DNA of 64,000 nt. It comes from Pisaster brevispinus (lineage: Eukaryota > Echinodermata > Asteroidea > Forcipulatida > Asteriidae). The stretch lies in the NCBI GenBank assembly GCA_023634235.1, contig JAMKCF010000004.1, positions 25,614,527 through 25,678,526 of the forward strand, written 5' to 3'. A model generated the notes under the pieces. The model had not been told where the DNA came from, did no database searches, and saw only the letters and a program-made list of their open reading frames with translations. Positions 12,166-21,564 of this stretch are shown piece by piece (the first letter of the stretch is position 1; every line of letters begins with the position of its first letter). A program made the position numbers and the translations under genes.

Positions 12166-12359
12166 GTGACCTATGTATGTGGATGTTCCTGAAGACTGTT
12201 GTTTTTAAAGAGAATAAATCATGTAAAAATATACATGAAGACACTAAATTATTAGTTTTTTTCTCAAATTAGTTACTGTAAAGTAACAATTAGATGTAAA
12301 ATAAAAGCATCGGTACTAAGTAATTCACCAAATCTAAGTCGGCAAATATCACCAAGGTC

Positions 12360-12600
12360 TACACTACAGTTCACTCTAAAACTCAGAGTCGGACTTGACC
12401 CTGGTTTGGAGCCGCAGTAGGCCTGACCCGTTTCTAGATCAGGCTGACCTGGAGACTGGTAAAAAATATGGATTATAATTCAGATTAATTTGGATTATTG
12501 GTCATTCTGACGCATTTTCGGGTCACACACTGACACAGATTCCAGGGCATACTGAACCCCCACCCTCCATCGACCCGGAATCTTGGTCACTTCAGGGTTT
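12360..12600. repeat. GACCCGGTT/TGACCCAG-type dispersed repeat, copy 1
   Basis: About 200 bp with repeated GACCC/GGGTC motifs and the order CTGACCCG...CAGGCTGACC...GACGCATTTTCGGGTC. Related sequences occur at 24683-24873 and 28556-28752. Divergence is high, so limits are approximate. There is no coding capacity. Confidence 0.45.
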
Positions 12601-13609
12601 TGTTTCTGAGTGCAATTTACAATCTCGTTGACAAAGGTTGCTGCAGTCGTGATAAAAGATTTGGGGTTACTAATGAACAAAGAAGGGTTTATTTGTTTCT
12701 CATAAGGTAGACTACACAAGACTACAGCATTTCAATTGAATGAAAGACATTTTGTTTGCCTGTAACAAAGCCTTGCACATTGCCCTCTGACTCAAACATG
12801 GTACGATAGCCACCGACATAAGTACATAGTTTAACAACTTATCACAGAGTAGGGACCTGGGTGTATGGTGAGGCGGGGTCGAGGTCAAGTGGGACTGCTT
12901 TACCTGGCAGTACCATGCTAACAATATTGCCACTCAAACAATTTTTCAATCCCAAAATGAGCGTGTGAAATTTTCCAAGATGTTCCAATCACACCAAAGT
13001 CATTACACAACCCTTATTCTGTCAGTAATTTGCATAAACTCATTAGAGAAGTCGATCGACATAAATGGGTGTAGTTGAGATTATTAAATCCAATCATTTG
13101 TTTTCATTCATTGAAGAACGTGGGCAACATGGGTAGTTTTCGAAGACCTTTTCCCCCTCTTTTTTCCCACCAAAGCAACAATGTGTACTGAAGAAAGACA
13201 GAAAAATTTAATGACGAGGAGAACCTCGGTTTTTTAAATTTAGTCTAGAAATTGAGTTATTTTGCGAATGTGATTTGAAGAGAGTTCAAGAATCATATAG
13301 TTTCCAATTTATATGAAATAACAAATCTGTGAACAGTAAAGCTCAATCAGGTCAACGGAGTCACAGACAATGTTTAAAAAAAACCATGTGTTTTCAGTTT
13401 TAATTGTTTTCAAACATGTGGTTTGGTACTCGCGAGATCAGAGCTAATTGTTTTACTCCTTTCTCATAAACTGTATAGCATCAATCAAAACGAATATTTT
13501 AAGAGAGGTGTGACCATATTATGTGTAAACCTATGAGCTTTGGTATGGAGGGCCCCATTTTAAAATTTTCGAAAGAGAACACCATTTGGGTTTGAACAAA
13601 GATAAATTT

Positions 13610-13690
13610 ACTGGGGCGGGATTTGAACCAACGACCTGGGGATTAACGTGCGGTGTTCTACCAATCAGGCCCTACTTGGCGGTCTCCCTA
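13610..13690 (-). mobile_element. tRNA-like SINE head, degenerate
   Basis: On the minus strand an A-box-like TAGGGCCTGATTGG is followed about 35 bases later by a good B-box, GGTTCAAATCC. This is the RNA polymerase III internal promoter arrangement. The acceptor stem does not pair, so it is a SINE head or tRNA relic, not a functional tRNA gene. Confidence 0.5.
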
Positions 13691-13802
13691 TTCTGCCAAT
13701 ATCTTTTGTTCGGGGTGTTAGTCAGAAGCCATACAACCGTTAAAGTGGCAGGCAGGGGATCACTTTAAGGGATGCGACTTTCCTTTTTTTATTTCAAATA
13801 TC

Positions 13803-13859
13803 AAGTAATAAACCACAAGGGAAACTGACTGGGTAAGTTTCCCTGGTGGTTTATTACTT
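13803..13859. repeat. Short perfect-stem hairpin
   Basis: AAGTAATAAACCAC-AGGGAAACT pairs with AGTTTCCCT-GTGGTTTATTACTT around a loop of about 9 bases, giving a stem of about 24 bp with one mismatch. It may be a minimal MITE remnant. There is no evidence that it is transcribed. Confidence 0.7.
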
Positions 13860-14138
13860 ATTAAAAATAAGATGTGCTACATTTTGTTAAGAACAATTAT
13901 CGCGATTTAGTCCCCAAGATTTGTTTTTTTCCCCCTCCAACATCCCAAGATTGGTATCAATTTCTCCAGATTCTGTGAAAATTCCCAAGCAGTGGCATCG
14001 ATACCGCCTGCAAAAGGCCTATTCATACAAAACGTTAGATGTTCGATCGTTTTGGGTGTAGATTTTCTTGGCCAGCCGAGCGGTTAAGTGTGCTGGACGG
14101 GTTGTTCTGGGGGCGTTCTGGTGGCTGTAGTCTTCAGA

Positions 14139-14326
14139 GCCCAGTTTCATAGAGCTGCTTAAGCACAAAAACTAGCTAAGCACAACAACATTATGCTTAC
14201 AAGAAGAAGGTTGCCAGTTAAAAAAGCAGTCGACATGTAGCATATGTGACTGGTTATGCTTAGTGTTGCTTAGCTGAACTATTAAAGCAATAGTTTAAGC
14301 TTAAGTAGTTCTATGACAATGGCACC
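14139..14326. mobile_element. Palindromic MITE with TCATAGAGCTGCTTAAGC ends
   Basis: The left end (TTTCATAGAGCTGCTTAAGC) and the complement of the right end (GTCATAGAACTACTTAAGC) form imperfect inverted repeats. Internal GCTTAGC/GCTAAGC motifs are also palindromic. It is non-coding and about 190 bp. Confidence 0.6.
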
Positions 14327-15450
14327 CTGAGCGTGTATATTGTTTTCCAGTCACGGCACCTGTCACTAAAAGCAAGACTTTTCTTTTTTCGTTAGGATTA
14401 AAAGGGCATATTGCCTTTGGATTTGGCGATTTGGGCTATAAAAACCGTTTAATTTGAAATGAATAACGGTTGGAAAGATTTTTTAAAAGAAGAACATAAT
14501 TGTTGACATAATGTCCCTTGAAATCGTGTTGTTTTCATGTAAGGATATAAGGAACAATTCCAAACAGCAAAAGTTTGGGAAATTTTAAGGCATAGTACCC
14601 CTTTAAATGGATACCTGGTGGCATGGATGGTTGTAGTCTATGGGTGATAATGATCAAAAATAAAGTAATAAAACAGCATTTTATTATGAGACGCCCTTTA
14701 TCTGAAAAGTTTCAAAGGTGTCGGTCGTAGGAAGAAAATTCTCCCATTGTTCATATAAAGTGGAAGCGCGTGTCTCTGAGATGGTTTTTTATAAGTTTTT
14801 TTTTACAACACTTAACAGACTGGAGATAGGATTTGGAGCTCTGGAAGATGGGAATATAATTATGTGAGGTTTGCGGAGACAATAAGTACATCTCTCTTAA
14901 TGAGTTGTGGTGGTTCTGAGAAACCTTAAATTTAACATATTTTAAATCTTTACAATAGCAGGTTATACGGGGACAGCATTTATCTTCTCCACGGTCTCAT
15001 AGCTGCCGTAAACATCGCATAATGAGACTTTGCGCTCACGCGAGCGTGTTGTGTTTGCACTGACTCTTTGTTTTTGTTTTTTAATTTGTTCAACACTGTC
15101 AAAATCCTAGCTGAAGTACGTAAATCCGAAAACGGACTTCACACTTTCCCAAAAATTGCATCCTGTGGAGAATTCTTTTGGTCTTTCCTTTGTCCCTGTA
15201 CTTAACAAACTCCCCAAAGACTTTGTACAAAACAATTATTGTGGAGCACCCCGGTCTTTAGAATTCACCCAAAGAGCCATTTTGTCCTTGGTTTCCAGGT
15301 ACCGAACATGAGCGCATGATTGATTAGACTGGCCCCCTGTTTTTCTCCGCAATCTGCCGTGTGAATGGATGCAAGGTCAAAGGCACAATTGGCGGGATCC
15401 CGCCTGGCGCTCAAGGCTGGTTTCTGGTGTTATTCACGAGCCTCGAAGTG

Positions 15451-15458
15451 TGACGTCA
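15451..15458. promoter_or_regulatory. CRE palindrome upstream of CYP-A
   Basis: A perfect TGACGTCA lies about 140 bp upstream of the CYP-A ATG. It is conserved at the same place in the duplicated promoter (36446-36453), although a base on each side of it has changed. CREB/ATF-family binding is an inference. Confidence 0.4.
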
Positions 15459-15593
15459 GATGCTCCGGTTAGATATTGGTTAACATTGAAGTCATGAGGA
15501 TACAGAACGCCATGTCCCATTATTTAGGCCAAGGTTTACTATACAGACGGCTAGGCAGTGCATGCACGTACATGTATGCAGCAGGTAGTTCCA

Positions 15594-17822
15594 ATGGCGT
15601 TCACAGAAAAAGTCGTATATTTCTTGTCAGAATTGGACATTTTCCTAGTCCTTTGTACCGTCATTACATTCCTCTTGACGGCCCTGGTGTATCGACGAAT
15701 CTCGTACAATAGGAAATACAACTGGCCACCGGGACCGAAGGGATGGCCTCTCATCGGCTGCAGTCAGATGATCAGCCTCAAGTCGGGACAAACAACCGCC
15801 AACATCACCAGGATTGGAAAACAGTACCACCCTGACTTGTTCACTCTCCCGATGTTTGCTGGGAAGTGAGTGCATTTCGATTTCGGAATAATTGACTTGT
15901 GCGCATGCAGGGCATCGTTATTCGTAAATACATGAGTACATATACATGTATAGTAGGCGTACACTTTAGGTCCTGTCTGGGAGTCCTTCATTGGTCTGTC
16001 GCAAGGAAAGCAGGCCTGATGCATGTTTTCTCCATCCTACAATCAAAACTATTTTAAGAGGAACATCAATAACTTACCTTCATCTTGGGGTTTTCGTGTC
16101 GTAGCCCCTGAAGTGGCTTTTAGCCTTGTAGTAAGGGGGGGGGGGGAGATTTGCATAAAAAGAATTCAGATAACAATCAGATCCAAATAATTAATTTGTT
16201 ATTTTTCTAAATGTTTTGCCCATTTGTTTTCCAGACGCATCGTTGTACTAAACAGCTTGAAGGCCATCAAAGATGCATTTACAAGACAAGCAGCTCACAC
16301 GTCAGGACGTCCAGACAGCTGGCCTTTTACGTATGTCAACGAAAAACACAAAAACCTTGGTAAGTCAAGTGGTGCAGGTTTGTATGAAAATCATAACAGA
16401 CATTTACCTTTCATCTTGTTTGCTTTAATGTTACACACAACATGAAAAGTGATTGGAGTACTGTTTTCGTTATTTCATGCCTTTTTTTTAATATCAAATG
16501 ATCTGAAGCCATATTTTTGTACTTGTTGTGCCAGGTTTGTTCTTCGAGACGTATTCTGCATCCTGGAAAAGAGAGAAGAAATACATGGTCCGCATAAGCC
16601 GCCATTTTGGATATGGCATCACCAAGTCTCAAGACTTCGTCCTTCGTGAAGCAAACCATCTCGTGGAACTGGTCAAGAAGAGGAAGGGTCGGCCGTTTGA
16701 CCTTTGTCCCCCTCTTACTCTCTGCATGCTGAATGTGACCTTCTCGATGGTCTTCAATGCCACTTATGAGGAAGGTGATGACGACTTTGGACAGCTTCTC
16801 TTAGATTTCATGTTGTGGTTTGTAGAGATCTTTAAACTCTACGACCTGGAGCCAATCTTACCTCTTCTGGACAAGTTCGGCATGAACGCCACTTTGACAA
16901 AAGGGAAGGAAATGACCGTCAGGATCTCCAAATTCATCATGGACCACATCGACCATCACAAAGCGACGGTAGATTTCAACCACCCTCGAGATATGATAGA
17001 CGAATGCCTGATCGAATTAGCCAAGAATGACCCCAACAGTGACCTTCGTGAGTTTGACGATGAGAAGTTCATGTGGATGTTTTTTAACCTGATTCCCGAT
17101 CAAGGAGACACGGCCCCATCGATCTTCAACTTCTTGATGCTCGCCACCGCTGTCTACCCGGAGATGCAGCAGCGTGTCTTTGAGGAGATCCAACATGTCA
17201 TTGGTGACCGGGAGCCCACATTGGATGACAGGGGCAAGCTGCCTTACACCGAAGCTGTGATCTTAGAGGTTCTCCGCATGGACACACCCTTCTGGCTCTT
17301 AATTCCGCATCACACTCAAGAGGACGTAGACATTCTTGGATTCAAGATTCCTAAAGACACCACAATCATTCCCAACATCTATGCCGTCCACTATGATCCA
17401 GATCTTTGGGGTGATCCTGAAAACTTCAGGCCTGAGAGGTTCATTGATGAGGATGGAAAACTCTCTAAGCCAGAGTACCTGATACCATTCTCAATTGGTA
17501 AGTATCACATTTTCGATGTCGTTTTGAGAAAGAAGATTTCTGATCAGTTCTCGGTTGCAGTTTGATGACAGTTGATTGTTCACAAAACTCTTGTTTAGAT
17601 AAGATTAATACTGACTGTCGGTTGTATTGTGGCTTTTTTTCAGGGCAAAGACAGTGCTTCGGCGCGCAGATGGCACAGAAAGAGTTCTTCATTTTCTACA
17701 TCTCCCTGGTGCAGAAGTTCAAGTTTAAGATCCCAGACGGTGATCCAGTACCCAAAGTAGAAGCTCAGTGGCTGTGGGTGTCTCCACCTGAATATCGTCT
17801 GCAAGCAGAGCTCAGGGAATAG
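15594..17822 (+). CDS. CYP-A: cytochrome P450, CYP2 clan (CYP2U1-like), four exons, intact
   Basis: Exons: 15594-15865, 16235-16359, 16535-17497, 17644-17822; 512 residues, normal for CYP2. It is a predicted microsomal haem-thiolate monooxygenase with unknown substrate. The N-terminus has a hydrophobic anchor (about residues 8-35) and a proline hinge, WPPGPKGWPLIG. Helix K has E-V-L-R (E377, R380), the PERF motif is at 432-435, and the haem loop is FSIGQRQCFG with ligand C458. The I-helix reads PDQGDTA (D324, T325 kept), not the usual AGxDTT. One 963-bp exon covers most of the protein, like the few-exon CYP2U1/CYP2R1 type and unlike nine-exon CYP2 genes. The start is chosen because MAFTEKVVYF is conserved in the three close copies. 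Nearest relatives in the window are CYP-B and CYP-D. Confidence 0.92.
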
Positions 17823-20243
17823 ACGGCAGCCGTGACGCAGTCGGAAAAAGTTTAAAAGTCCTTCTCAGCTCCGTGATGCAGTTTAAATTCAAGATGTGCC
17901 GAGAAGCGATTGGTCCTAAAAGAACCGTCATCCTGTTAATGGAAGGGGAACGTGCCTATAGCAGGCACTAGTTCAAGCCAAATGGTTTCGTTTGATGCTA
18001 TTCTTTGTTAGTGGGTTGCTCTTTATATTCTGGATGCACACTGTGTCTTGAATCAAGGCTAGAAGTATTTTTGGGACGAAATTCTTGGATACTTCTTAGT
18101 AATTAACATTGTTTGGTTTTTTGATAGTTTAAAAGATGGTGTCAATCCGTGGTTGTAAGGCGGGCTTGTTTTTCTGGGCTTTAACGACCTCGTCACGTTT
18201 TTCGACTCTCAAAAATGCATTGTGTTAACGAAGACTTAAACAATTTTACCAGAATTTTCAATGTGTATCATCTAAATGCAGTATATATTACTATATAAAA
18301 CTTTCATTAAAATCTAAGTTTATAAAAACTATCATGCATCAAATGCGATTCATGTAGAGGAAGCTGGTTTGTTTGTAATAATTTATGGAAGGTCTTTTAA
18401 CACAGTAGGTCTATGTCAAGCTGAGTACTATGGGCTTTAGCGCCGTGTCCCCGGACCCAGCACATAGGACGTAACGAACATTTACCGGAGAACGGGCGAA
18501 TAAGCAATAATATGCAAAATTGTGTTTCAAGAAAACCGAGCATGAAAGTTTGATCGGTTTTCTGCCATTCGAAAGTAATCAAAGGAAGGAAGTGGCGTTA
18601 CCAGAGGGTGTGTGAGTTTGTTTTTCACATTCAAACCGGGGACCTATAACAAAAGAGGACAATAGGGTCCCCGGTTGGGTAAAGGTCCCCAGTTGGAAAT
18701 TGTGTACAAAAGCAATGGGAGCTGTTGCCAAAAAGTTAAAGTCCAAACAAAAGAGGGACAATAGGAGGTCCCCGATTGGAGGTGTTTACACACTTGTGTG
18801 TGCCCTTACACATGCCAACTTACGGGGTACTTTTAACAATGGAACAATGGACCCCACAAGGCAATTTCAATAGGAACAATAGGGCCCCACAAGGGAATTC
18901 TTTAGAAAAGGGAACAATAGAACAACAATAGCAGTACCCCACAAACCGGATCCGTAAGGTTGTGTGTGTGTGAGTTTGTTTTCACATTCAAACCGGGGAC
19001 CTATAACAAAAGAGGACAATAGGGTCCCCGGTTGGGTAAAGGTCCCCAGTTAGAAATTGTGTACAAAACCAATGGGAGCTGTTGGCAAAAAGTTAGAGTC
19101 CAAACAAAAGAGGGACAATAGGAGGTCCCCGATTGGAGGTGTTTACACACTTGTGTGTGTGTGTGTGAACCCTTGCCCCCATACCCCTAAATGAGATCGC
19201 AAAAATGTACAAATGATTGCTTCGATACATTCAATAGCCCCCGCCCAACTATGTCTTGGCCATTCACTTGCAACCTCAAATGAAAATGTCTTGTGGGATG
19301 ACGCCACATGTGAGAAGGTTCAACTCTTCAGGTGCATGGAATGTCTATTGTCTATCGGGTAATTCTAGAGCATCAAAAATGTACTAATAGTAATGTCATA
19401 TTTTCTATACCAGGGGCCTTTTCATTGCTTACGGCATTGTTATGGAAAAGTACTTTTTGGCCTGGAAGAAAAGCGTTAAAATTTATGTCTTAAATATTTT
19501 TGATTTTCTGAAGATCGCAAAAATGTATGATTGGTTCGATACACCCCAGATGTTAAACAAAAAGAACCCCATTAGCACCTTTCTTCTTGAATTGTATTAC
19601 TTTCCTGTTCGTGTAAATCTCTTTTGAATTGTAGCTTATATTTTAGCTATTGGGGGTCACATCATTGTCTTGAATCAGGGAGGTAGAATTGAATCAATCT
19701 TTTGACAGTTATTGAAATCCCTACTGTGGGTTGTTCTTTATTGTGGCTGACATCTGTTACAAAAAATAAAACTACAGAATAGCTACTTGTATGGAATTGC
19801 AAAATAATTACCGGTGTATACGCCTATTATTTTTGACATCACCCTTCTTGGCAGTCAATTGTGTTTTTCCGAAGACCTCAAATTATTATACTATTTTTGT
19901 GTTTCGTTTTTCAAACTGGATTATGAAATCGCCAGTCCGTTAGTTTTACATCACGGTCGTGGTAAGTTGACAGGGAGGTCAGTTTACCAAGCGTCTCCAT
20001 TGGGTTTAATTTTGTCATTCTACAGAAAAGTCGCAGGACTTTTACCAAAAAAAGTCCAATGGGAACACGGCTTTAGACTAACGCACGTCCGGCACTACAT
20101 GTCGCGAAAGAAAAACCAGCTCCAAACCATAATTACCCCCATGCTCAAACGGACGTAAACTCTAGCTTGTGTGGGCTGGGCATTGTTTACTCTGCGGAAT
20201 ACGTCACTATAGGGGTGATAATGTCGTGCTCAAGGGTGTGTAA
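17823..20243. other. 3' flank of CYP-A, duplicated downstream of CYP-D
   Basis: No exon is seen. It is the distal part of the segmental duplication up to about 20190, interrupted only in this copy by the 355-bp-period repeat at 18608-19165. Open frames here (for example 19442-19627 and 19814-20158) are not conserved as codons in the sister copy. Confidence 0.5.
18608..19165. repeat. Partial tandem duplication with about 355-bp period
   Basis: About 200 bp beginning GTGTGTGAGTTTG, containing CAAACCGGGGACC and ending in TTTACACACTTGTGTG, occurs twice with starts about 355 bp apart. The intervening part holds GGAACAATAG/CCCCACAAG motifs. The block is absent at the matching place in the other duplication copy (near 41668), so it arrived after the duplication or was lost there. 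Confidence 0.8.
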
Positions 20244-21110
20244 TAGCTTTTAGTCAAGGTGCAAGCGGCGGCGGCGGCACCCCATCAGATGTTACGCACG
20301 AAAAAAGACCAGCGCGAGCGGTGAAGCGCCTTTACCAACTCGTTTAACTAATCAGTTATTCATGATCATGAAATATTTGTATAGGCACCTTTTTAAACCA
20401 ATCACCGTCAGCTAGACGTTAGACTGTTCTATATATAGATTGGTACTGTCTGGCAAATATTTATTTAAATTTGACAATCGATAACATAAAATAGGGCGAT
20501 TTGACAATTGAGAGAAATAATTTCTGACAACGGAAAATGACAAATCGCGACAAAACGCAACATAGGTCTGGCTGTGCGTGTTTCCTTGCTCTACAACAAA
20601 CTCTATAAGGATCATGCATAGGAGAGGTAGGAATCTTCGTGTCCGTGATTGAAAACCCCGGACGGCCGTGTCTACACCCACCTGTGGTGAGATTTACAAA
20701 TAAATATCTACGTTCCAATACATTTATTGTAGCATGGACACTGTGGCTTGAATTCACCGGAAATTGTCATTTGTTGAGCAGCAAAGCTATAATACTTTGC
20801 TGATAAACAATTTGTCGTCGATATTAGTGTGGTAGAACAGTGGGCACTTATAGTCGACATTTTGCTAATAATTTGCATCAAACGTTCAAGCGACGTCATG
20901 CAAGTAATTGTGCCTTCTTATTGGCCAATATAAAAGCGAGCTAATGCATTATGCATAACATTTCTCCGACCAAAATCAGTAGCAAAAAGTAAAGAAAAAC
21001 ATAAAGCCCCAAAATAAGTTGGTAAAAGCGCTTCGCGGCTTCGCCGCTCGCGCTGGTCTTTTTCCGTGCGTGATATCTAGGGGTACCGCATGCGACTTGA
21101 CTAAAGGCTA
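20244..21110. mobile_element. DNA transposon, non-autonomous, about 95-bp terminal inverted repeats
   Basis: The left end begins TAGCTTTTAGTCAAG and the complement of the right end begins TAGCCTTTAGTCAAG. Both arms continue through GACCAGCGCGAGCGG to TTTACCAACT. The 867-bp element has no transposase. It lies between the end of segmental duplication copy 1 and CYP-B. Target duplication is unclear. Confidence 0.75.
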
Positions 21111-21119
21111 GGATTTATA

Positions 21120-21456
21120 CAGCGGCGTAGCCAGGGGCGGGGCTCCACCAATTTCCAGGAGCCCCCCACAGAAAAAATCGCGATAGTGCTCACAGGAATA
21201 AAAAAGAAAAAGAAAAGGGGAAAACAGAGAAAAATGGGTGCTTGTTTAATCTAATGTAGAGAACGATCGCAATCGGGATCGCTACCGCGACCACAAAATG
21301 GAAAGAACTTAAGAGGATTTTGGCTCCCTGGCAGCGTCCCCCTTCCAAAATAAAAGCATAACCCCAACCACTGACAAACCCATTCCCCTGCCCCCACCCA
21401 CGCTTAAAAGCATGACCCCGCCCCCACACACAGAAAAAGTTATGTCTACGCCGCTG
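21120..21456. mobile_element. hAT-like MITE with CAGCGGCGTAG ends, upstream of CYP-B
   Basis: CAGCGGCGTAGCCAGG at the left and its complement CTACGCCGCTG at the right define a 337-bp element. The flanks (gatttata and tttgtata) are only roughly alike, a decayed 8-bp target site at best. The CAGTGGCGTAG end type is typical of hAT MITEs. A second end of this kind occurs at 56931. The element stops about 108 bp before the CYP-B start codon. Confidence 0.6.
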
Positions 21457-21470
21457 TTTGTATATGCAAA

Positions 21471-21478
21471 ATGCAAAT
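21471..21478 (+). promoter_or_regulatory. Octamer motif upstream of CYP-B
   Basis: ATGCAAAT lies in the short gap between the hAT-like element and the CYP-B ATG. This is the POU-factor consensus. It is a chance-prone 8-mer, noted because only about 100 bp of non-transposon sequence precede the gene. Confidence 0.2.
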
Positions 21479-21564
21479 GTTTGTTTAGAACCCCGATTTG
21501 CCTCATCTGCTTGTCACAAGGCATCCAACATAAGGATCACAACCCCTCTGACACAACAGTTCCA

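Larger units (their letters stand above)
11455..15214. other. Intergenic region with MITEs, a tRNA-like SINE fragment and a strong hairpin
   Basis: No protein-coding gene is recognisable. Notable contents, listed separately, are a GGGTCA-type repeat at 12360-12600, palindromic MITEs at 12027-12165 and 14139-14326, a tRNA-like fragment at 13610-13690 and a hairpin at 13803-13859. Near 14075-14100 a sequence like a tRNA A-box (AGCCGAGCGGTTAAG) occurs without a matching B-box. Confidence 0.5.
15215..20190. repeat. Segmental duplication, copy 1 (holds CYP-A)
   Basis: It is collinear with 36210-43950, starting at the shared CAAAGACTTTGTAC. It covers about 380 bp of promoter, CYP-A and the 3' flank as far as GCTTGTGTGGGCTGGGCATT. 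Differences from copy 2 are clean insertions: 18608-19165 is extra here, while 39537-41606 and about 42363-43866 are extra in copy 2. Confidence 0.88.

Noticed and set aside
14075..14105. AGCCGAGCGGTTAAG, like a tRNA-Leu/Ser D-arm
   Set aside because: No T-arm or acceptor pairing follows within tRNA distance.
16449..17565. Frames that start upstream of, or read past, the ends of CYP exon 3
   Set aside because: They read through introns 2 and 3. GT-AG junctions, identical exon lengths in four genes and the complete haem loop after splicing define the true exons.
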